A stretch of DNA of 64,000 nucleotides from Phascolarctos cinereus. Taxonomy: Eukaryota; Chordata; Mammalia; Diprotodontia; Phascolarctidae. Where the stretch lies: positions 9,960,001 to 10,024,000 of the forward strand of contig NW_018343964.1 of the NCBI RefSeq assembly GCF_002099425.1. The letters run 5' to 3'. This document shows, one piece after another, positions 32,475-43,790 of the stretch. The notes under the pieces are model-generated. The model worked only from the letters and a program-made list of their open reading frames with translations. It did no database searches and was not told the origin of the DNA. Each line of letters starts with the position of its first letter. The stretch's first letter is position 1. A program made the position numbers and the translations under genes.

Positions 32475-34004
32475 AGGGCAGCTAGATGGTTCAGTGGATA
32501 GAGTGCTGGACCTTAAATCAGGAAGCCCTGAGTTAAAATCCAGCCTCAGATACTTATTAGCTATGTGACCTTGGGCAAGTCACTTAATCTTGTTTGCCTC
32601 AGTTTCCTCTTCTATAAAATGAAGTTTGGAAAACTCAGCAGTAGCCATTGAATTGGAAAAGATTACTTTACATCCCAATCCTAAAAAAGAGCAATACCTA
32701 GGAATGTTCAAATTACCAAACAATTGAGCTCATTTCACAGGCCAAGAAGATTGTGTTTAAGATTCTGCAAGCTAGGCTTCAGCAATATGCGAATCAAGAG
32801 TTACTAGAAGAGCAGGCTGGTTTTTGAAGAGGCAGAAGAAAGAAAGACTAAATGGACAACATGTGCTGGATTGTGGAGAAAGCAAGGGAGTTCCAAAAAA
32901 CATCTACTTCTGCTTCATTGACTACACTAAAATCGTTGACTGTGTGGGTCACAATAAAATGTGGCAAGTTCTTGAAGAAATGAAAGTACCAGATCATCTT
33001 GCTCTCCTGAGGAACCTATATTTGGCCAAGAAGCAATAGTTAGTACCAAAGGTGGAACAGCTGATCGGTTTAAGATTGGAAAAGGAGTATGACAAGGCTA
33101 TATATTGTCACTTTATTTATTTAACTTATGTGCAGAGTACGTCATAAGAAATACCAGGCTGGATGAATCAAAAGCCAGAATTAAGGTTGTCAGGAGAAAT
33201 ATCAACAACCTTAGATGTGCAGATGATAACCATTCTGAAGGCAGAAATTGAAGAGAAATTAAGGGTGACAGATGAGAGTATAAAAGCTGGCTTGAAGCTT
33301 AACATAAAAAAAAACCCCACCAAACAAACCACCTAAAATCTTGGCAATTGGTCCCATCACTTCCTGGCAAATGGAGGGAGAAGAAATAGAAGCAGTGTCA
33401 GGTTTTATGTTTTTGGGCTCAAAGATCACTGCAGATGCCTGCAGTCCAGCCACGAAATTAAAAAATTGCTTGCTCTTTGGAAGGAAAGTTATATCAAATC
33501 TGGACGGCATACTAAAAAGCAGAGACATCACCTTGCTGACAAAGATCTGTATAGTCAAAACTGTGGTTTTTCCAGTAGCAATGTGTGGCAGTGAGAATTA
33601 GACTACAGGGAAAGCTGAGTACTGCAGAAATTGATGATTTTGAATTGTAGTGCTGGAGAAGACTTTTGAGAGTTCCTTGGACAGCAAGGAGATCAAATCA
33701 GTCAATACTTAAAGAAATTAACTAAGGCTATTCACTGGAAGGTCTAATATTAAATCTGAAGCTTAAATACTTTGACCACATAATCAGAAGATAGGACTCA
33801 TTGGAAAAGACCCTGATGTTGGGAAAGAGTGAAGGCAAAAGGAAAAGGGACAGCAGAGGATGAGATAGCTAGATAATGTCATGGAAACAATGAACATGTG
33901 TTTGGATAGACTTTGGGAGATAGTTGAGGATAGAAGGGCCTGGCATGCTATTGGTCCATAGAGTCAGGAACAATGGGACACTACTAAATGACTGAACAAC
34001 AACA
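32475..34004 (+). mobile_element. Chimeric retroelement: tRNA-SINE head joined to BovB (RTE) body
   Basis: A tRNA-derived SINE head (32,475 to about 32,625: 'ggcagctagatggttcagtggatagag', 'cagtttcctcttctataaaatg') passes directly into BovB sequence ('ggaaaactcagcagtagccat') and runs to the RTE tail 'aatgactgaacaacaacaa'. The whole unit shares one 11-base duplication, AAAATGGGGAT, so it appears to have been inserted as a single molecule. Confidence 0.8.
32626..34004 (+). pseudogene. BovB/RTE reverse transcriptase fragment
   Basis: BovB-like reverse transcriptase pieces are readable: 'NIYFCFIDYTK' and 'DHLALLRNLY' (about 32,900-33,020), 'GKGV' and the polymerase box at 33,216-33,227 reading CADD instead of YADD, then 'GPITSWQMEGEEIEAVS' and 'FLGSKITAD' (33,345-33,440) and 'KSRDITLLTK' (33,518-33,547). 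Several frame changes and stops break it, so it is inactive. Only the central and C-terminal half of BovB is present; the endonuclease is missing. Confidence 0.88.
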
Positions 34005-34419
34005 AAAATGGGGATTAATAATAGCACCTATTTCCCAGGCTTGTTGTGAGGACCAAATGAGATAATAATCCTAAAGCATGTAGCAGTGTGCCTAGTGCAT
34101 GGTAAATGCCATATAAATGTTAGCTATTAGCTATCTTCATCATTATAAGTAGTCTTCAGCATGTTTTCAATGATGACAATAACCTATCTGTGAGGTGTGG
34201 CATAATATATATTAGTCAGGAAATAATTGGGAATGGAGATGCTAGTCATATAGTATGAGCTAGGGATAAGGATAATCAATAACTAGATCAGATGCCGTAC
34301 TGGTATGTGCCCAAATGCAAAGAAACTTAGAGGAAGGCTTTCTGTACATTGAGTAGATCTGTGAAGATAGGCCCTCTTAGCCTCAGGTGCTGATTATTAC
34401 TGTGATATCCTGCTGCTGG

Positions 34420-35095
34420 GTCTGCCTGCCTTAAGTCTCTGCCCATTCCAGTCCATTCTCCACTCAGCCACTAAAGTAATTTTCTTAAAATATAGGTCTA
34501 ATCATGTCACTCCTCTACTCAATAAACTCTAGTGACTTTCTTTTGCCTTCAGGATCAAGTACAAAATACTGTATGGCATTCAAAGCCCTTTATAACCTAG
34601 CCCCTTCCTTCTTTTTCCAGTCTTTTTGCACTTTACTCCTAATTGTCAATCCACTGACACTGGCCTCCTGACAGTTACATGAACAAGATACTCTATTTCT
34701 TGTCTCTGGGCATTTTCTCTGGCTGTCCCCTCATGCCTGGAATGCTCTGCTTCCTCTGTTCCAGCTGTTTACCTCCTTGGCTTCCTTTAACTCCCATCTA
34801 AAATCCTAGCTTCTACAGAAAGCCTTTCCTACCCCTCTTAATTCCAGGGCTTTCTCTCTTAATTTTAAAATTTCCAGTTTATCCTGTATACAGTTTTCTT
34901 TCTTTCTCTTTCTCTCTCTCTCTCCCTCCCTCCTTCCTCCCCACATACTTATCTGCATGTTGTCTCTATTAGATTATAAGCTCCTTGAGGGTAGAGACTG
35001 TCTTTTGCCTCTTTATGAATCCCCAGTGCTTATCATGGTGTCAGTTGCAGAGTAGGTACCTAATAAATGTTTAGTGACTGATTAATTGGTTAAGA
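34420..35095 (+). repeat. Long L2 3' half
   Basis: Nearly continuous L2: 'atcatgtcactcctctactcaataaactc', 'gtatggcattcaaagccctttataacc', 'ctggctgtcccctcatgcctggaatgctc', 'gattataagctccttgagggtagagactgtctttt', 'gagtaggtacctaataaatgttt'. A (CT)n run sits at 34,900-34,940. No intact frame. Confidence 0.9.
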
Positions 35096-36485
35096 ATCAC
35101 ATGGGATAAGAAGCAGTGGATGGGTTCTGATTTGAGCTGATGAAGGGGGAATACCTATGTGATTGAGGTCACAAGTCCCAGTAAGTTTTGAAGTACAAGA
35201 ATAAATAAATATTACCTGATTGGATATATGCCTGGGAGAATCAATATAGATTTGTACAAGTGAATTGTACTTCAGCTATAGTGAGGGGGCATCATTGATA
35301 GTTATAGCAAATATAGAAAAAGTCAACATTTTTGAGCTTGTTTTATGAATAGGAAAAATTGAAGCTCAGAATTGTTGAAGATTAGTGCAAGAATTGGGAT
35401 TAAATCCAGGCTTTTTGACTCCCAACTTCATGTTTTTTATTTCCATTGTATCGTATTGCATTAAATATAATACTATAAGTAGATATAAGATTTTCTTTTT
35501 TATGATGTTTATTTTAAAATAAAATAATTATCAGAATAGCAGTGTGTGTAAATAAGCATTTGTAAAAGGTTATGTGGTGTAGTAAAAAGAGTTCTTAGCC
35601 GGTGATATGTTGCTACCCATCCATGCTTACCACATGTCCCTTCATTACCCTTTGGATGACCTACAACTTTAATTTTTAAGACAATTTGGTCTTCTATGAA
35701 TTATAGCCATGTAACATCACCAGAAGACTATTTTTGTTAAAAGAAGAAATGGGTCTTGTTTCAGAGAGAAGCTTGGGATTATTAAAAGCACTGTCTAATT
35801 TCTTAAAGGTGATGCAGCTCACTGTTTTCCAATTATAGTACTAGATTAGAATATAAGGACTGATGAACTGACCATATAGATTGTCTGGCTGCATAATAGA
35901 GTTCATACAGGAGAATTGGGCTGAAATCTTTTGGATAACTTGGAATATTGTTTTAGGAGGCTCTTCAGTGTTCTGGGTTTTGATGCAATCGGCACAGTAT
36001 CATCCATAAACATCTTGAGTACCTTTGTCTATAGGGAATCTTTTTTCTGTTTGAACTCTGCCTTGAGGATTCTCTACAACAGTGGTTATCACTTTTGTCA
36101 AACATATGTCTCCTTGTATTAATTTTTGATTGATAATAACGACAATATAATATTATATGTAATAATAGCAATAGGGGGATCATCAAACTAAGATATAGCT
36201 AGGAATTCTGGATATGTTGTAGAGTGGATTTTTGCTTAGGTGCAGATCATTATGGTCTTTGAGGTCTCTAACAAATCTGAAGCTCTGTGATAGACAATAA
36301 TAATAAGACCTTCAGCCCTGAAATCTGCATATTATACTTATTTGTATGTAACTTTACTAAAAGTCTTAGAGAATCTTTGGTTTAATGGCTTAATGAATGT
36401 ATAATTTAACATAACAGTAATGTAAGCCTTTTAGTAGAAAATGCTGATATATTGTTGGCTTTCAGGGACCTAAGTTTAGATATAG
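35096..36485. other. Mostly unassigned intronic stretch
   Basis: A diverged reversed MIR is visible at 35,320-35,455 (agcttgttttatgaataggaaaaattgaagctc, gggattaaatccaggc). Otherwise nothing could be named. Confidence 0.45.
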
Positions 36486-36489
36486 CCTG

Positions 36490-36605
36490 GTTGGGTGGAG
36501 CAAGAAGACTAGATTTGGAATTGAGTGACCTAAGTTCAAATCTCACTTCTGATACTTAAAAATCTGCTGGGTTGCTGTGAGGACCAAATGAGATATCATG
36601 CATGT
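36490..36605 (+). repeat. CORE-SINE with internal deletion
   Basis: 'ggtggagcaagaagactag', 'aagttcaaatctcacttctgatactt' joins directly to the tail 'ctgggttgctgtgaggaccaaatgagat', so the central part is missing. Confidence 0.75.
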
Positions 36606-37525
36606 CTAACAAAAATCACTGCTGCGAGGCCCAGCCAACGGCAAGGATTAGAGCACTAACCCTTTTCATTCTCTAAGAAACTCCAGTCAGTTCTGAACAC
36701 ACATGCGCATATAGATCTGGTTCAGTCCTAGTGGGAATACTGATCACCTAAAAGAAGAGTCAGGCTCTTTTTCTCAAATTTTTTGGCTTTTTATGACTTT
36801 ACCCCATGACCCAGAAGAAACACTTAAAGCTTTAAGTTTTGACTTCTGTCTAGGATCTCTCCAACAAAGGGTAGGGGTGACAGGATGGAGAGTAGAAATA
36901 TATGATGTAGATCAGGTATAGGTCAGCTGTTTATTACTTCTATGCAAAAAATGCATAGGTGTGCACTCACACACACACACAAAACAATATTAGCTTCTAA
37001 TTAATGCTATACTTTCACCAGAAGTTGAGACTTTTAAACTGTCAAAACACAGAGCAGTTTGTGAGACTGCTCAATTGGCATTTTACAGTTCATCTCAGCT
37101 CTGCATTTGTTGTCCAAACAATTCCCTCCGGGACCATGTCTTCTGGCAGTCAGGCATAGGGCTTATTGCTCATTCTCTGGCTACTGGTGGGCTTCTCTTC
37201 CAAGAAGTACTGTAGTTGGTTTAGAGGTGGCATTTCCTGAACAGTACTCAGGAGCTCTAGCCCTCTTGAACTCTCAAGGTGTACTCTAAGACTTGATGTA
37301 CCTGTCTCAGAGTTACTGTTCAGTCTATACTCAGGAAAGAAGCACAAAGCTGAAGAGACAGTTTGCATAGGCAGGACATGTTCTTTGGCTGTCACTTGTT
37401 TACAGTTGACATGTTGCCAGAGTGATAGAAAAGTATCAGCCTCTTTTTCATTCCTTCAGGGATAGTTTTGAAAAGTCCTGCCATGATATGTAGAGAGGAA
37501 GAAAAGGACTGAAGGAAAGATTACT
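36606..37525. other. Unassigned intronic stretch
   Basis: Contains a (CA)n run at about 36,966-36,982. No family recognised; antisense frame 37,150-37,395 has no signature. An old LTR-like element is possible but unsupported. Confidence 0.4.
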
Positions 37526-37529
37526 TTTT

Positions 37530-38012
37530 TTTAATGTTATATATTTTTTTTTAGAAAAAATCAGCAAAAATCCACCTATTCCTCCTGCACAAATGAGAAT
37601 GAAAGAAAAGTAAAATTGCTATTAAAAACATGTGTAATCAAGTAAAGCAAAGTTCAACATTTCCCATGTCAAAAAAAAAGTCTCATTCTGCACCCTGAGT
37701 CCTTCACCCTCCACGTGGAGATGACTAGTATGTTCCATCTTTTGTCCTCTGAAATTCTGATTGATGATTACACTGATGCAAGTTCCTAATTCTTTCCAAG
37801 TTGTTTTTCTATACCATATTACTATCACTATATAAATTACTCTCCTGTTTCTATTCACTTTATTCTGCATTAGTTCATATAAATCTTCCCAGGTTTCTCC
37901 AAAATCATCTTTCATCTTTTCTTACAGTATACTAATATTCCATCTCATTTATATGCCATAACTTTTTTATTCATTCCCCAATATATGGTGGGACTCCTCA
38001 GATTTCCATTCA
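37530..38012 (-). mobile_element. L1 LINE 3' end, truncated
   Basis: Reversed L1 3' UTR and ORF2 C-terminus; the antisense frame reads 'DDFGETWEDLYELMQNKVNR', corresponding to the L1 ORF2 C-terminal 'FxxTWxxLxxLxLxxxxR' region. It ends abruptly at about 38,012 where another L1 3' end begins. Confidence 0.82.
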
Positions 38013-40487
38013 ATTAAAAAAATTTTCAGTTCTAATTTCTCTTTCTTCCTCTACCTCCTCCCTCATCTTTTGAGTAGGCAAATATTACAATATCCAGTAT
38101 AAATATGAAGTCATGTAAAATATTTCTGCATTAGTTATGGCCCCCCCCCAAAAAAAAATGAAAGAGAAAAAAATATGATCGAGTCCATATGCCAAGTCCA
38201 TCAGTTCTCTTTTTGTCGGTGGATAGTATTTTTCATTAAGAGTCCTATGCAATTGTGGTGGATCATCATATTGATGAGAGTTACAAAGTCTTTTATAGTT
38301 GATAGTTGATTATCTTTGCAATATTGCTATTGCTTTGTAAATTGTTCTCTTGTACCTGCTTACCTCACTCTGATTCAATTCATACAAGTCCTCTTAGGTT
38401 TTCCTGAAATAATACCCTTCATCATTTCTTATAGCATAGTAGTATTCCCATCATATTCATATACCGTAACTTGTTCAATCATTCCTAATTGATGGGCATC
38501 CCCTCAGATTCTAGTTCTTTGCCACCACAAAAAATAATTCTTTTCCGCTACAAAAAAAGCTGTTATATATTTCTGTACACATGGTTCCTTTTCCTTTTTA
38601 TTGATGAATAGACGTAGTAGTAGTATTTCTGGATCAAAGGGTATGCACCGTTTTATAGCTTTTTTGGGCATGATCCTACAAGCTCCATCAATAGTACATT
38701 AATGTGCCTATTTTCCCACACCTCTTCTAGCATTTGTCATTTTCCTTTTCTGTCATCTTAACTGATTTAATGGGTGTGAGGTGGTATGTTAGAGCTGTTT
38801 TAATTTGCATTTCTCTATTAGTGATTTACAGCATTTTTATATGATTATTAATAGTTTTAATTTCTTCGTCTGAAAACTGAATGAACTGCCTGTTCATGTC
38901 CCTTCACCATTTAGCAGTGGGGGAATGGCTCTTATTCTTATAAATTTGGTTTAGTTCCCTGTATATTTGAGAAGGGAGACTTTTGTCAGAGAAACTTTGC
39001 AAATTTTTTCCCCAGTTTTGGTTTTGTTTGTGTAAAAACATTTAAATTTTATGTCATCTGAATTATCCATTTTACCTGTTATGAATCCCTCCATCTCTTG
39101 TTTGGTCATGAACTCTTCCCCTGTCCATAGATCTGACTGGTAATTTATTCCATGTTCTTCTAATTTACTTATGATATTACCATTTATATCTAAATCATTT
39201 TGAGTTTATCTTGGTATGTGATGTAAGATATTGTTATATACATAGTTTCTGCCAGATTGCCCTCTACTTTTCCCAGCAGATTTTATCAAATAGTGAGTTC
39301 TTGCCCCAGTAGCTAGGATCTTTGGGTTTATCAAACATTAGGTTACCATGCTCATTTGCTTCTGTATATTGTATACCTAATCTGTTCCATGGATCAACCG
39401 CTCTATTTCTTATCTACTACCAAATTGTTTGATGATCATTGCTTTATGGTGTAATTAGAAACATAATACTACTGGGCTGTTACTTTCTCATCCCTGCCTT
39501 CTCCCACCTCTCATCATTCCCTTGATATTCTTGATCTCTTGTTTCTCTAGGTGAACTTTAATATTATTTTTTCTTAACTTTATGAAGTAATTCTTTGGTA
39601 GTTTGAATTGGTATGGCATTGAATAAGTAAATTAATTTAGTATTGCCATTTTTGTTGTATTGACTTGGCCTACTCATGAGCAGTTACTATTTTTCCACTT
39701 AATTTAACTTAATTTATATCTGTCTTTGTGTGCTAATTGTGTTCATGTATTTCCTGTGTTTGTCTTGGCAGGTAGACTGACAAGTATTTGATACCGTCCA
39801 CAGTTATTTTAAATTGAATTTCTCTTTCTCTTTGTTCCTATTGGATTTTGTTGATAACATATAGAAATGCTGATGGATGATTTCTGTGGATTTATTTTAT
39901 ATCTTGCAACTTTGCTGAAGTTAATTATTTTGACTTAGTTTCTTAGTTTACTCCCTAGTGTTCTCTAAATGTACCATCATATCATCTGCAAAAAGTGTTA
40001 TTTTTTTCCCTTATTACCTGTGTTTATAATCCTTTAGTTTCTTTTTCTTGTCTTATTGCTATAGCTAGTATTTACAGTACTATATTAAATAATATTGGTG
40101 ATAATGGACGTACTTGCTTCATCCCTATGTTATTGGAAAAGATCCTAGTTTATCCCCATTACACGTAATGCTAGCTCTTGATTTTAGATAGATATTGCAT
40201 TTTAAGAAAAGTTGCATTTATTCCTGTTTTCTAGTATTTTTTAATAGGCATGGGTGTTGTATTTTTGTCAAAAGCTTTTTCTGCATCAGTTGAAATAATC
40301 ATAACTTTTTTATTGATAATGGCATTGTGCTTATTGTTTTTCTAATATTGAACCAACCCTGCATTGCTAGGATAAATCCAACCTGGTAATAATATATGAT
40401 CTTTATGATATATTGTTGTAATCTCTTTGGTTAGTATTTTATTTAAAATTTTTTGCATCAGTATTCTTTAATAAAATTAGTCTATAG

Positions 40488-40641
40488 GGGCAGCTAGGTG
40501 GTGCAGTGGATAGAACACTGGCTGTGGAGTCAGGAGGACCTGAGTTCAAATCCAGCCTCAGACACATAACACTTACTAGCTGTGTGACCCTGGGCAAATC
40601 GCTTAACCCCATTGCCTAGCCAAAAAAAAAAAAAAAAAGAC
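40488..40641 (+). repeat. tRNA-derived SINE in L1, perfect 14-base duplication
   Basis: Near-consensus copy: 'ggggcagctaggtggtgcag', 'gacctgagttcaaatccagcctcagacac', 'gctgtgtgaccctgggcaaatc' and a run of 17 A's. AAATTAGTCTATAG flanks it at 40,474-40,487 and 40,642-40,655. The good match to consensus implies it is among the youngest insertions here. Confidence 0.95.
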
Positions 40642-40704
40642 AAATTAGTCTATAGCTTTCTTTGTTTTTGTTCTCCTTGGTATGGGCATCAAAATTGTGC
40701 TTGT

Positions 40705-40894
40705 CATGTTAATATTTCTGTTGATTTGTGCACTTTGTTAATTGTACTGTGATTTTAGTTCATCTCCTGGTTTGTGTTTTGCTTTTGTTTTTGCAATGAT
40801 TGTGCTGGCTCTTGACAGCATGAGTTCAAAACAGCCTCGGAACCCGAGTACTGATTTCTAGCAATAAAAAAAATTACTAAAACAAAACAACAAA
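40705..40894 (+). mobile_element. 190-base retroposed sequence of unknown parent, in L1
   Basis: It interrupts L1 ORF2 exactly and is flanked by a perfect 14-base duplication AAAATTGTGCTTGT (40,691-40,704 and 40,895-40,908). Its + strand ends in an A-rich tail (aataaaaaaaattactaaaacaaaacaac). The body has no SINE head, no L1 3' UTR and no coding frame that I recognise. The structure is that of an L1-mobilised cellular RNA. Confidence 0.75.
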
Positions 40895-41193
40895 AAAATT
40901 GTGCTTGTGTCAAGAAAGGAATTTGGTAGGACTTCTTTATGTATTTTTGAAAGAATTTATATAGTATTGAAATTAATTGTTCTTTAAATGTTTGGTAGAA
41001 TTGTCTTGCATCTGGTCTTGTTTTAGCTTTAGGGAGCTCATTTATGACTTACTCAATTTCTTTTTCAAGGATAGCATTATTTAAGTATTCTGTTTCCTCT
41101 TTTGTTAATTTGGGCAATTTATATTTTTGTAAATATTCATCCATTTCACTTAGATTGTCAGTTTATTTTCATTTATTATTTTCCAGGTGTCCA

Positions 41194-41430
41194 TCATATC
41201 CAGTTTTTCTGATTTTTTTTTATCTCCTTTACTTCTTTCTTGATTATTTTATGTTTAGATTTATTTAGGACTGAGATGGCTGAATTGAAGTCCCCCACTA
41301 GTATAGTTTTACTGCCTATTTCCTTCTGTAACTCATTTAACTTTTTCTTTAAGAATTTGGATGCTATGCTATTTGGTACATACATGTTAAATATTGATAT
41401 TAGTGTATTATCTATGGTACCTTTTAACAA
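41194..41430 (-). pseudogene. L1 ORF2 endonuclease fragment
   Basis: Open antisense frame of 78 codons containing 'NMYVPN' and 'ILVGDFNSAISVLNKS', which are conserved blocks of the L1 AP-type endonuclease (the GDFN aspartate/asparagine pair is present). The frame is a surviving piece of a broken ORF2. Confidence 0.85.
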
Positions 41431-42425
41431 AATGTAGTTTCCTTGATTTTTGCTTTTAATTAGGTCTGTTTTTGCTTTTGCCTTGTCTAAGATGATTATT
41501 GCTTCCTTTGCCTTTTTTACTTTGATTGAAGCCTCTCTGTTTCAGGTGTATTTTTTGTAAACAACATATTGTTGGATTCCAGTTTCTGATCTATTCTGCT
41601 GTCTTCTGTTTTATGGGCAGTTTCATCCCATTTGCATTCAAAATTATGATTACTAGCTGTATTTCCCTCCATCCTATTCTTTTCTATTTATCCTTGTTAT
41701 TTTTTTACCCTGTCCCCTCCTCAAGGGCCTGTTTTGCTTCTCACCACCACTACCACCACCATCACCACCACCTACCTTAAAATCTCTACTCTTGCTTATC
41801 TCCCCCCCCAGCTCCTTCCCTCCCTACTTCCCTATTAGATAAGATGATTTTTTATACTCAGCTGTGTGTGTGTGTATATTCTTCCCTCCTTGAACTAGTT
41901 CAGATGAAAGTGAGGTTCAAACATTCCTCACTCCTTCCATATCCCCCTTTAAACCCTTTCTTGTGTGCCTTATTTCTGTGAGATAATTATCCCCATTTTT
42001 CTCCTCCTTTCCTACTCTCCTTTCTTCTTTTGAGATCATCCAAATGTAATAGACTCACACTCATGCCTTCTAAGTAGATTCCCTTAAACTGCCCTAGTGA
42101 TGATGAAGTTCTCAGGGGTTCCATGTATCATTTTCTCAAAAGCAGTGTAAACATTCTTCATCCTTGTATTTGAATGTCACATTTTCTGTTCAGCTCTGGT
42201 GTTTCAGGAATGCTTGAAAGTCCTTTATTTCATTAAGCATCCATATCCATCTCTCCCACTCCCACCCCCTTGTAGGATTAGCCTTGGTTTTGCTGATTAG
42301 GTTAATCTTGGTTGTAATCCTAGCTCCTTTGCTTTTCGGGATATCATATTCCAAGTCCTCTGTACCTTTATAGTTATAGCTGCTAAGTCTTTTGTGATCC
42401 TGACTATGGCTCCATAGTATTTTAA

Positions 42426-42725
42426 TTATTTCTTTTTATTTATTATCAATATTTTCCCCACATAGGAGCTATGGATTTTGGCTATAATTTTCTTGGGAGT
42501 TTTCATTTTATGATTTCTTTCAGGGAGTGACTGGTGGATTCTTTCAATTTCTACTTTGCCCTTTGGTTCTGAGATATCTGGGCAGTTTTCCTTTATAATT
42601 CTTGTAGCATTATGTTTAAGCTCTTTTCTTTTTGGGTCATGGCTTTCAGGTAGATCAATAATTCTTAATTTATCTCTTCTTGATCTGTGTTCTAGGTCAG
42701 TTGTTTTTCTTATGAGATATTTCAC
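42426..42725 (-). pseudogene. L1 ORF1 RNA-binding domain fragment
   Basis: The antisense frame reads 'LRIIDLPES', 'ATRIIKENCPDI', 'IERIHQSLPERNHKMKTP' and 'KKIIAKIHS', in the order of the L1 ORF1p RRM and start of the C-terminal domain (LRIIGIPE, NxIIKENFP, IERxHR, PRxIIxKF). Confidence 0.88.
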
Positions 42726-43790
42726 ATTTTCTATTTTTCAGTGTTTTTACTTTGTTTCATCATGTCTGATGGAGTCATTATCATCCACTAATTCTTATTT
42801 TTAAGAAGTTATTCAGTATTTTTTGGTGTCTTTTACCATTTGGCTAATTCTGATATTTAAGGAATTATTTTCTTCAGCATTTTTTGTGCCTTTTTTAATC
42901 AAGCTGTTAATTCTCTTTTATTACTTTCTCACATAGCTCTTATTCATTTCCCCAATTTTTCCTTTCCATTCTTATTTGATTTTTAAAATAAAGATTCTTG
43001 CTTTTTTTTTTTATCTCTTTCCTTAGGTTTTTCTAGGAATTCTTATTGGGCTTATGCCTAACCTGAGTTTTTCTTTGCGGATTTGTTGGTAGATATTTTA
43101 AAGTCATTGTTCTCCGAGTTTGTGTCTTGAGCTTCCCTGTCATCTTGGTAGCTTTTTGTGGTCAGGTTCTTGTTTGTTGTTTTCTCATTTTTCTAGTCTA
43201 TTTCTTGAGTTGGGCTTTGCTCACCTCTGGGTGTAGGGGGGTGTTTGGCCTGTGCTTCTATATTTTATGTCCTGCTTCTTTCACAGGATAGTCAGGGGGC
43301 CTTTGTGTTTTTGATGCTTTCAACATGGTGTGATCCATGATAGATCCCTTCCCGGTCTGTACTCTGCTCTCCAATCCCTCGTGACTGGGACTACTCCTTG
43401 TTGCCCTGCAACTGGGTGGGCTATAGATTTACCAAATGGCATCCAGTCCTATACCTAGTTCTAGTAAGGGAGTTCCCTGGATTTCTTTGTGACCAAAATG
43501 TTCATTCTTCTTCCTGTCCCTGGACACTGGGCTGTTTCCAGCCTTTGATGTCACTGCTGGTGCTGCTTCCAGTGGGCTGCATTGTTCCTGGCCATTCCCA
43601 ACTCTAGTGTCTGTAGACCTCTTGTGGTCTTCCTAAGTAAGCTGTTGTTGGCTAGAAAAATTACTCACTGTGACTTTTTTTTTGGGGGGGTGGGGTACTT
43701 TCCTGACCAGAACTTGGTTTAGTGTGCTTTTTTAGGTCATTGTGGAGGGAGTGTGTTGAGAGAACATGGCAAAAATGCTGGCTTTGCTCT

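Larger units (their letters stand above)
32335..34140 (+). repeat. CORE-SINE split by a later insertion
   Basis: The 5' half (32,335-32,474: 'gcagttaggtggtaaagtaaatagag', 'cagtttccccaactttaaaatggggat') continues at 34,016-34,140 ('taataatagcacctatttccc', 'gttgtgaggaccaaatgag', 'atataaatgttagctatta'). The interruption is the SINE-BovB unit, with AAAATGGGGAT duplicated at 32,464-32,474 and 34,005-34,015. Confidence 0.9.
38015..43790 (-). mobile_element. Nearly full-length L1 LINE (inactive) with two insertions
   Basis: 3' UTR about 38,015-38,390; ORF2 about 38,390-41,750; ORF1 about 42,430-43,050; 5' UTR to about 43,790. The reverse-transcriptase box reads LFADDMMVHLEN with FADD at 39,981-39,992, so the catalytic motif survives. 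The endonuclease region reads 'NMYVPNSIASKFL' and 'TILVGDFNSAIS' (41,194-41,430). ORF1 shows its RNA-binding domain. Numerous stops and frameshifts interrupt both ORFs. A SINE (40,488) and a 190-base retroposed sequence (40,705) are later insertions. Confidence 0.85.

Noticed and set aside
36606-37525. Possible old LTR element
   Set aside because: Unassigned DNA with a CA run; no TG...CA ends, polyadenylation signal or duplication could be shown.
41741-41773. His-rich frame end (HHHYHHHHHH) suggesting a metal-binding protein
   Set aside because: It is translation of a (CAC/CCA)n simple repeat inside reversed L1.
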